Origin: Centroberyx gerrardi
Taxonomy: Eukaryota; Chordata; Actinopteri; Beryciformes; Berycidae
Length of the DNA: 64,000 bases
Assembly: GCF_048128805.1 (NCBI RefSeq)
Contig: NC_136016.1
Location: 4,783,501-4,847,500, forward strand
Direction of reading: 5' to 3'
The position numbers and the translations under genes were made by a program. This document shows positions 58,091-64,000 of the stretch, one piece after another. The stretch's first letter is position 1, and every line of letters begins with the position of its first letter. The notes beneath the pieces were generated by a model, which was not told the DNA's origin, did no database searches, and saw nothing but the letters and a program-made list of their open reading frames with translations.

Positions 58091-58125
<35 letters not shown>

Positions 58126-61100
58126 TTTGTAAAATCATTTTTTCAACAAATTTGCAAAATGTTGTTAAATTAAATATTTTTTAGTACACATTAGTAATAA
58201 TACAGTAACATTGCAAACACAATTTTGGATTCATGATCATTTTAAGGGGAAAAAAAATACGCTTTTCTAAACAAAGTTGCAAAGTGCAGTTAAATGAAAG
58301 GAACAAAAACAATCACTAAAGTAACTTAATGCTGATGGGAGGACTTTGACGACTGGATCCATTAAATCGCAGCTTAGACTACAGCAAAAAAAAATGGGCC
58401 CGGTGTGTATCAAGTTATATCTCCTTGGCCCACATCTCGCCAGAAATACTGTATGAATAAGTCAATCTAATTGAGTTGGAGCGTTGCCTTGCAAACATTT
58501 TCCCTTGTCAACTGTATGTCAACTCTAAGTATGCGTGTCAGCTCTGTGCGACTCCTCGAGGCAGGCTTTAAAGACCACAATGAGAGAGCCAATGAGCTGA
58601 AAATACACCGTCTATTCAGCGTGAGTGTTAACAAAATGCCCGGAGAGGACGACAACAAACACCTCCGGCTTCAGACGGGACACGACACAACAATGTACGG
58701 GTTCAGACAGGAGTCTGGGATGTCAGAATGACTTGTGTAGAGATATTAAAAACACACACAGTCAGAAATGAACATATAAACACACAGAGAAATGAGTGTG
58801 TGTGAGAGGGAACGAGCAAACAAGTCAGTAATGAGAGAGTTGACGGGAGCAAGTTTGTGCCTGTTTCTCCGCTGTGGTCGTCCCTTTCAGGGTACACCAA
58901 ATTACCCTGCAACATCCCACACAAATCCACCAGTCACTTCAGCACGCCGCTCTTCACATAATCCCTACAGAGCCTGTGTTTCCCCTGCTGATGAATAGGC
59001 GGAGTGAAGTGGCTGCCAACAGGTATAAAAGAGAATTTCGTCTGAATTGATTTGAGCTGCCGGGAAAAGATTCGGGGGGGAAGTCGCTGGATATCGCCAA
59101 CAAACATCACAGTTACCTCACGGTCTGATCATTTAGGAAAAACAAGTATTCGCTTGGGAAAGGTGCAACGAGTTACTGTTCAAATCCCTCACAGCATAAC
59201 AAACCTTTTCTAATCCCAGCTCTAATTCACATAGACCTAGGCCTTAAAGGAACACACCAAGTTTTTGGTAGACTGTGATGAGAACATAGATTCCAAATTT
59301 TTCTTCCCTGGTAGATCATTCAGTCTGGTGCTCCACGCTAACTCTGTAGCACAGCCCACACTATGATAGTAGGTGACCAGCATCATCTCAAAAGTGAGAA
59401 AATGAGAACTTGTAGCAGCTCTAATGCTAAATAGTAAGTAATCTTAAATGATATGCGGGTAAGTCTGGCAGTTTTGTGTAGAAGACTGGCAATATTTACA
59501 TGAAATATGATATAAAAATAACATACAGTTTTGAACTAGCAGGGACTACTTTCCCTCTTTCCATAGGAAGTGAAGGTGGGAGACTGCTATATTGACTTCA
59601 TGATATTTGATTTTTAAAATTGATGAATCTATAGACCATATAATAAAAAAACAATGAAGAGTTTTTATTACTAAAAGATCAGTCCTCTTACTTTGGATAA
59701 TGCTAGTCACCTACAATCACTCAACATAGTGTGTACAGTATGTTAAACTAATGATCTACCAGGGACACATGGATGATTTTGGTGTCTATGTTCTCATCAC
59801 TTAACAGGTAAGTTGACCAATGGACCAATCTCCCAAAAACTCGGTGTATTCCTTTAAAGCAGCATATACAAATAAGCCACTGTACTGCAACATTAAAAAC
59901 ACTACCAAACAAGTGCAAACAGATAAAGAAAAAGAAAGCTGAAGTTCAGTGGGTCTTAGTGGAGGGCGGGGAGCCACTGTTGAGAATTTAGCCTGAAGAC
60001 ATAAAACATGAGCGTGGCAGAGTCGCCGAGCTTGATGGAGCGCAACAGCTTAACCAAAAACAAAAGTACTGGAGAATGAGGACATGACTCACAACACAGG
60101 CATTAGAGGCATGTTTTTTCATTCTAAAACACACAGACACACATATACAAAAAACATGTACCATAATGAGGTCTCCAGCCCGGAGGTTGAGGGCGGTGGG
60201 GTCGTGGAGGTTCCAGTAGTCCTTCACCGCCCGGACCTGGAGAGAACTTGACGCTTCTACACAGAAAGAGAAAGAGAAGAAAGATAAATGATGTAATCCA
60301 GGTTACTGGGAGGCATAAATAACTCGTTTCAAGCCCAGAACTTTATGCTTATTAGTATTTCAAGAGCTACTGACCTCTCAGCAGTTGTTTGATTTCTTTG
60401 CTGGCGGTGGAGGTGGTGAACTGGTTGACGATGTCCAGAGCCGTCTGGTTGTACGTGTTGCGCATGTTCACATTGATGCCCGCCTGGAGAGACACATACA
60501 CATACACACACACATAGCAGAATTGGTGAGATGCACTTTTAAAATAACAACCTCCCTCTTCTGCAGCTCCGCAGCAACGCCTTGTTCTTATATTAAAGAA
60601 TAACACTGAGCAACTGAGAGCCTCCATCTGTTAAAAAAGTTATGTTTTGCTGTTATCCTCAAGGCCGAGATGTGAAAAAGATTCAAACTAGACTTCAACT
60701 TTACACTTTAAAATTAATATTCAAAACACTTACAGTCTAGGTTTAGATCTATATATATTGGGCCAATATTATTTGGTTGCAAATAAATCTGTCCACCTCA
60801 GATATGATGGACATTCCTCCCTGACCACAGCTAGTGAACACGTTTTTATTATTTACTACTATTAGTTTTATATTAGATGACCGGAGAAATCATTCTTGTA
60901 TGGTGTGGAGGATTTTACTCAATAGCTTCAGGGTGTAAGTGTGTAAAACCTGCGATGAAACCTGCCTCACCCTGCCTTAAGGAGCTGCTAACCCTAAAAG
61001 AATTTCATGAATATGGCTTTCAATGGAGAGTTTTACTGTCCCATGATGGTCTAAATGCTGATTCAGAAGCTTTTCCATCATCAAGAGTAAAATTTGGAGA

Positions 61101-61354
61101 AGCTTTTAGCATGAAAATGGTCAAATTTGAAGATATTGTGAATATCGCTATCTGCACCTTCAATACAAAAATATAGGCATCAGCCTTCAGAAGCCCATAT
61201 TGGTCTGACCCTACTTCTGTTTATGTCCAAGCAGTCTTTGCTCACATCAAGCAGCAGCCGCACTACTTCAGTCTTGCCGTAGAGGGCAGCCTCGTGCAGC
61301 GAGGTCCCGGCCTTGGTGGCTCTGTTGATGTCAATACCAGCTTTGAGCAGCAAC
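44551..61354 (-). CDS. caskin2: Caskin2 scaffold protein, 3' fifteen exons (5' end outside window), about 1306 aa visible
   Basis: Exons in gene order: 61354-61246, 60483-60375, 60256-60162, 57522-57405, 55675-55547, 55235-55149, 54340-54213, 53735-53654, 50174-50101, 49988-49878, 49393-49292, 49012-48874, 48480-46186, 45431-45185, 44647-44551. All are GT-AG and all phases agree. Order: end of the ankyrin block ([32 protein letters not shown]), SH3 ([20 protein letters not shown]), Ser-rich linker, SAM1, SAM2 ([14 protein letters not shown]), Pro-rich disordered region, C-terminal helix ending [18 protein letters not shown]2 is favoured over CASKIN1 by [40 protein letters not shown] and [13 protein letters not shown], compared from memory. 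Human CASKIN2 has about 1200 residues; the missing part here is roughly 200 residues of ankyrin repeats, and no further ankyrin exon was found up to 64000. It is a neuronal and cortical scaffold. It carries an IWVLR motif discussed in the findings. Confidence 0.9.
44774..44817. repeat. (GAATA)n pentanucleotide repeat
   Basis: Eight to nine tandem units in the last caskin2 intron. Confidence 0.96.
45505..46110. mobile_element. CAGTGGCTATAAA-type element, caskin2 penultimate intron (approximate limits)
   Basis: Starts ACAGTGGCTATAAAGTATTA and contains GTATTCACCCACTTTAATCA and GTTTCAAAGAAAAAATAAAC, the latter also in the element at 48551-48824. The right end is unclear. Confidence 0.55.
46186..48480 (-). 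CDS. caskin2: caskin2 large disordered exon (2295 nt)
   Basis: After the end of SAM2 the exon encodes about 750 residues rich in Ser, Pro, Gly and Arg with no stop. Segments known from Caskins are spread along it: [90 protein letters not shown] and a Pro/Lys-rich run of PKP repeats. The polyproline stretches should serve SH3 or profilin-type partners (inference). GC content is much higher than in the flanking introns. Confidence 0.93.
48551..48824. mobile_element. CAGTGGCTATAAA-type element, second copy
   Basis: Left end GCTATAAAAGGTATTCACCC, right end TTTTATAGCCACTGTAG (its inverted counterpart), interior shared with 46068-46090. Confidence 0.7.
48874..49012 (-). CDS. caskin2: caskin2 exon for SAM domain 2
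   Basis: One 139-nt exon encodes [20 protein letters not shown], continues [20 protein letters not shown], and splices in phase 1 into [13 protein letters not shown] of the next exon. GLPQYQK is CASKIN2-like, while [16 protein letters not shown] is the form shared with CASKIN1, consistent with a slowly evolving fish gene. Confidence 0.93.
49292..49988 (-). CDS. caskin2: caskin2 exons for SAM domain 1
   Basis: Exon 49988-49878 (37 codons) reads [20 protein letters not shown] and ends [13 protein letters not shown]. Exon 49393-49292 (34 codons) reads [20 protein letters not shown] and ends PEWLPDYIP. This is the classic SAM core with the LTxIGVTKxGHRxKI end-helix region, nearly identical to mammalian Caskins. 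Confidence 0.93.
49585..49676 (-). repeat. tRNA-derived SINE fragment with intact A and B boxes
   Basis: Read on the minus strand: GTCCTGTTTTGCCTAATGGG, TAGAGCAAGGCACTAAC and then GGTTTGATTCCC, a perfect pol III B box. The anticodon arm and acceptor stem do not pair as a tRNA should, so it is a SINE head rather than a tRNA gene. Confidence 0.7.
50021..50075. repeat. (TC)n-(CA)n microsatellite
   Basis: Compound run in the caskin2 intron between exons 50174-50101 and 49988-49878, about 30 nt from the latter's acceptor. Confidence 0.95.
50728..50975. mobile_element. CACTGCAAAAA-type short transposon, copy 1
   Basis: CACTGCAAAAATGTCCCAGT, CATCTAGTCTCATATTCAGA, and internal AATTCCACTTGTTTCCAATG and TCTTGAAACAAG phrases shared with copies at 53868 and 54521; related sequence at 51850-51990. 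Confidence 0.7.
51186..51221. repeat. (CA)n microsatellite
   Basis: Uninterrupted CA run in a caskin2 intron. Confidence 0.93.
51395..51495 (+). repeat. Dispersed repeat, TTTATATAGCACTTTTCAAA type
   Basis: Same family as 7200-7345: TTATTTATATAGCACTTTTC followed by CAAAGTGCCTTACAAAGG. Confidence 0.6.
51700..51770. repeat. (GA)n microsatellite
   Basis: About 70 bp of uninterrupted GA. Confidence 0.97.
53868..54108. mobile_element. CACTGCAAAAA-type short transposon, copy 2
   Basis: CCATCTTAACAAGTCAGTTA, GGATAATTTCACTTGCTTTC and ACTTGATATGAAACTAGATG match the family interior and ends. Confidence 0.65.
54347..54434. repeat. (GA)n microsatellite next to caskin2 exon
   Basis: Starts 7 nt beyond the acceptor of exon 54340-54213, so it forms a (CT)n pyrimidine tract in the transcript. 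Confidence 0.95.
54521..54622. mobile_element. CACTGCAAAAA-type short transposon, copy 3 (partial)
   Basis: CACTGCAAAAAATGTCCATC followed by TTAACAGGTCATTTAGTCTC and ATTAAATGAC at the right. Confidence 0.7.
55149..55235 (-). CDS. caskin2: caskin2 linker exon with IWVLR (CASK-binding-type) motif, 87 nt, symmetric phase 1-1
   Basis: The exon is bounded by acceptor ...gttag and donor gtaaga and encodes [20 protein letters not shown] followed by WVLRSSPT. The core DIWVLR resembles the EEIWVLR peptide by which Caskin1 and Mint1 bind the CaMK domain of CASK (established for those proteins). The exon is 87 nt with phase 1 on both sides, so it can be skipped in frame. Confidence 0.82.
55521..56362. 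repeat. Cluster of short TG/CA runs, including TGCG alternation
   Basis: TG runs at 55525-55541 and 56323-56360, TGTGTGCGCG-like alternating purine-pyrimidine DNA at 55745-55815, and CA runs at 56072-56100 and 56201-56226. The alternating CG/TG part could adopt Z-DNA. Confidence 0.85.
55547..55675 (-). CDS. caskin2: caskin2 linker exon, 129 nt, symmetric phase 1-1
   Basis: The frame continues from the SH3 exon and reads [20 protein letters not shown] through to SYTLGYEHA. No known domain is present; the sequence is Ser/Pro-rich and looks disordered. RQAS is a basic-directed kinase-type site by eye. The length is divisible by three, so skipping would keep the frame. The donor (gtatac) is followed by a short (TG)n run in plus-strand terms. 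Confidence 0.75.
57405..60256 (-). CDS. caskin2: caskin2 exons for the SH3 domain
   Basis: Exon 60256-60162 encodes [20 protein letters not shown] and ends at GDLIM. Exon 57522-57405 continues [20 protein letters not shown] and ends in [12 protein letters not shown]. Together they form an SH3 fold with the ALYDY-like start replaced by AVKDYW, as in Caskins, where the SH3 ligand groove is reported to be unusual. A 440-nt GAA/GAG tract (CU-rich in the transcript) lies about 110 nt upstream of the second exon. Confidence 0.9.
57636..58073. repeat. 440-bp (GAA/GAG)n purine tract in caskin2 intron
   Basis: Purine-only apart from scattered T. It contains two near-identical higher-order units of about 115 bp, each ending GGAAGAGGTAGAAGATAAAG. 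It is C/U-rich in the caskin2 transcript and lies 114 nt upstream of the SH3 exon. Confidence 0.96.
58081..58126. repeat. (ATT)n microsatellite
   Basis: ATT/TAT run directly after the purine tract. Confidence 0.95.
58127..60161. other. caskin2 intron, remainder
   Basis: No exon found between the (ATT)n run and the SH3 5' exon at 60162. It holds the TTAA element at 59244-59857. Confidence 0.7.
59244..59857. mobile_element. TTAA-ended short transposon in caskin2 intron
   Basis: Left TTAAAGGAACACACCAAGTT and right the complement of TTAAAGGAATACACCGAGTT, about 26 bp of imperfect inverted repeat followed by TTTTGGTAGAC/TTTTGGGAGAT. Further internal pairing: GATCATTCAGT near 59324 and ATGATCTACCAGGG near 59751. 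No ORF. Confidence 0.88.
60375..61354 (-). CDS. caskin2: caskin2 exons for the last two visible ankyrin repeats
   Basis: Two exons of 109 nt each (61354-61246, entered in phase 2; 60483-60375, leaving in phase 1) encode the final ankyrin repeats before the SH3 domain. The first reads [20 protein letters not shown] and continues [12 protein letters not shown]. The second reads [18 protein letters not shown] and ends KEIKQLLR. The typical TxLHxAA and NxxGxTALD-type positions are present. A dispersed repeat (60738-61213) lies in the intron between them. Confidence 0.9.
60738..61213 (-). mobile_element. Inverted-repeat element, family A, copy 5 (caskin2 intron)
   Basis: Left TAGGTTTAGATCTATATATA, right CATATTGGTCTGACCCTA, with AAAATGGTCAAATTTGAAGA and GTCCCATGATGGTCTAAATG in between as in the other copies, reversed. 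Confidence 0.8.
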
Positions 61355-61775
61355 CTGGGAAATCAAATCACAAAAACATTCATATGCGGCTGCAGGCGAC
61401 ACTCAGAAACAGATCCATCCGTTCGACTGTTACTGGCATCTGCAACATCTCATTAAGTCCTATGCCCCCCCACCCATCCACACACACACACACACACTGA
61501 CAAATATCTCTCTCTAGCTCTGTGAGAGGTCCAGATGTAGGAATGCTGATGGCATCGTATCCAGACAGCGGTGCAGGAGGGGGTCCCGGGCTCGCTATTA
61601 GAAGGTTGAGTCGAGTTTTGAGGAAGTAAATAACACTGGGCCACTGCTCTAGAAAATTAGCTGGATTGCGTTTTGTGAATGTTCAGCCGGGCCAAACACA
61701 TTCTGGCCCCCGGTGTGTCCCATGGATGCTAGACTTCCACATACTAGGCTAAGGTAGCTTGATTGTTTTATCCCT

Positions 61776-62350
61776 AGCTACAGTATGTTTCCATCCAATT
61801 GCAAAGATTTTTTTAAGCAAATGAAATGAAACCTCACAAAAACTAAAATATAAATAAAAGTATGTTTCCATCAAGTGGGTTAAAGTGAAAAAATAGGCTT
61901 CCAGAAAGTAGAACTACATCAAAAATGAAAACACATCCAGCAGAAAAACTGGAAAGAGTCTTGATTAGACGTGATTAATATCAGGCAAGTTGGTTTATTT
62001 CTCCTGTGTCAGCTAATGTTGGCTATATTTCATGCTGTCTGAAGACAAAAACAAAGAAATGCACATCTAAGGGCCATACAACCACAACAAGGACTTAAAC
62101 ATGGGAGGTAGTGGTGGACAGATATTTTAGAGGCAACATTTCAGAAAGTCCAAAGCCACTTTATGAATGAGAACAAACTGTTGGGTTAGATAATGTCATT
62201 ATTTATTTGACAAATTCTTTTCCATCACAAAAAACATTCCTGCTTTTGTGCAATATCGAAAAAGTTTATCGAAACCTGACATTTCCATTCGGCTTCTCAA
62301 ATACGATGCATCATAATTTGCATAAGAATACTTGGATGGAAACCCAGCTA
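61776..62350. mobile_element. Element with GTTTCCATCCAA inverted ends
   Basis: Left TAGCTACAGTATGTTTCCAT then CCAA; right TTGGATGGAAACCCAGCTA, its imperfect complement. A second GTATGTTTCCATCAAG lies near 61860. No transposase frame. Confidence 0.7.
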
Positions 62351-63544
62351 CTGTTGTCTCGACCTTATTGGATGTATAGAGCTTGATGAGATGCTGCGAG
62401 TCACTGTGTTTCTGCGGGAAACTCCAGGCTGGCAGGGCTTGTGAAATGTGAATGTTGCTGACAAACACTCTTGACTCGATGTGATAACACCAAGAGGGAC
62501 ACAACGGGGGGGGGGGGGGGTTCGGAAGGACGGGAGAAACATTCAGACAGACGATTGGGAGAGGAGCCTGAAGCGCACCTATTGTACACCGGCAGATTCT
62601 TCCTTCGCTCAGCAGCAACACAGAGCTTTAATCGCGTTGGGCTCAAACCGTGAGAGAGGCTGAACGTCTGGAAACTGTCTCCGAGCTTAGACTCTTCCTC
62701 TCTGTCCTGCTGATAAGCAGCTGGTTCGCTCTCAACGCGCCGTCTCTGATGCATACGCAGAAGAACTGCTGTACATGCGGTACATGGGAGTATGGGACGT
62801 ATTAGGGCAGTGGTTCTCAATGTGAGGTCCAGGGATCTTCAGGGGTCGGTGAGGGGGTTCCAGGTGGTCCGCAGCAAAATGCGTAATAGCTCAGTAGAAA
62901 TGATCCCAATTAGAGAATGCATTAGAGAATGATTATTATAGTCGTAGGTTTCACTCTCACCTCTATTATCTCTCCAAGTACAGTGGAGACAGTGATGTGT
63001 TAGTTAGTGGAGATGTAAATCCCTTAGTTGGAGATCCCAGCCAAATTCTGCTGAATAAACACTGAATAAACGCTTGTGCTAATGCAGTGCAGTTTTTTGT
63101 TCTGTTTGTGTAGTAGCCTCGCCTTCTCTCCCCCATGGCTACTATTCCACATTCCAGGTCAGGAGAATGGGAGTGAAGGATGGAGAGGGTTTTTGCGTGG
63201 GGAATCTTATGACTTAGGGAGGATGGGAATCATTAACAAGCAGGGTGGAGCTGCTTGGCTGCGTACATACATACTTACACAGACTTGCTGACATAAAAAC
63301 ACATACTTACACACTACAGGGTATCTGAAAAGTCTGGAGTCATAGGGATAGATAACACTATATAGTTTTTCTTGGTAGAGGTGGAGATTGAGCCGTGACA
63401 TTAAGTCGGTTTTGCTTTCTGGGGCTACCTAAAGGGAAACGTTATTCTGTAAAAATTCAAAACCAGCAGCATCTGCAGAAGCGAATTACTGACGCCTGAG
63501 CAGCTGTCGATGTGGATATGTTTTGTCTGAAAGAAAAATGGTAT

Positions 63545-63758
63545 TCTGTTTGTATTGTAGCAGTACTGTAGTAATAGTGTAGTAGTAGTAGCAGCAGTGG
63601 CAGCATTAGCAGTAGTAGCAGTACGAGTAGTAGTGTAGCAGTAGTAGTGTAGTAGTGCTGTAATAGTAGTAGCAGTAATAGCAGCAGTAGTTGTAGTAGC
63701 AGTAGTAGTAGCAGTGATGGTAGTAGTAGTAGTACAGTAGTATAATAGCAGTAGTAGC

Positions 63759-63805
<47 letters not shown>

Positions 63806-63866
63806 CAGTAGTAGTACCAGTAGTAGTAGTAGTAGTAGTTGTGGCAGTAGTAGTGCAGTAGTATAA

Positions 63867-63905
<39 letters not shown>

Positions 63906-64000
63906 CAGTAGTAGTACCAGTAGTAGTAGTAGTAGTAGTAGTCGTAGTAGCAGTAGTAGTACCAGTAGTAGTAGTAGTAGTAGTAGTTGTGGCAGTAGTA
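63545..64000. repeat. (TAG)n trinucleotide repeat with CAG/TGC variants, open at window end
   Basis: More than 450 bp of AGT/AGC triplets with variants. A block of about 130 bp (GTAGCAGTAGTAGTACCAGT and flanks) recurs, showing higher-order duplication. Confidence 0.96.

Larger units (their letters stand above)
61355..64000. other. caskin2 intron running off the window
   Basis: No ankyrin-coding exon found on the minus strand. It holds the element at 61776-62350, a poly-G run (62506-62520) and the TAG repeat at the end. Confidence 0.7.

Noticed and set aside
57582..58094. 170-codon Phe/Ser/Pro-rich minus frame
   Set aside because: Translation of the GAA/GAG tract.

Overview
The window is nuclear DNA of a ray-finned fish, almost certainly a teleost. 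Genes are split into many GT-AG exons, the introns are full of CA/TG and CT/GA microsatellites, and the dispersed repeats include short inverted-repeat elements typical of teleosts. I cannot assign a species. No rRNA gene, CRISPR array or bacterial-style operon was seen.

Four protein genes can be assembled exon by exon with matching phases. (1) 465-3264, minus strand: a complete five-exon gene for a 215-residue single-pass membrane protein with PPxY/LPxY motifs, which I do not recognise. (2) 5798-14544, plus: rab37, nine exons, 244 residues. (3) 23472-41912, plus: nherf1 (slc9a3r1), six exons, 367 residues, two PDZ domains and an ERM-binding tail. (4) 44551-61354, minus: caskin2, 15 exons in view (last ankyrin repeats, SH3, two SAM domains, a long disordered exon, C-terminal helix). 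Its 5' part lies beyond the right edge.

Layout: 1-464 is repeat and 3' flank. 3265-5797 is the space between the divergent membrane-protein and rab37 genes. 14545-16740 is the probable rab37 3'UTR, which contains a transposon. 16741-23120 is intergenic, with an inverted-repeat element and the 3' relic of a retrotransposon. nherf1 has an 11.9-kb first intron. nherf1 and caskin2 converge tail to tail around 42-44.5 kb. 61355-64000 is caskin2 intron and ends in a (TAG)n tract.

The order rab37-nherf1-caskin2 matches human 17q25.1, and the paralogous human set RAB26-NHERF2-CASKIN1 sits on 16p13.3, so the block looks like one half of an old duplicated segment. The products act in vesicle traffic (Rab37), scaffolding of membrane proteins to ezrin (NHERF1) and synaptic or cortical scaffolding (Caskin2). 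Nothing in the sequence shows them acting in one pathway.

The points most worth a second look are: a CASK-binding-type motif (IWVLR) in its own in-frame exon of this caskin2; a 3' splice site in nherf1 with no adenine for about 440 nt upstream; a (TG)22 tract at the last nherf1 acceptor; and the unrecognised PPxY membrane protein.
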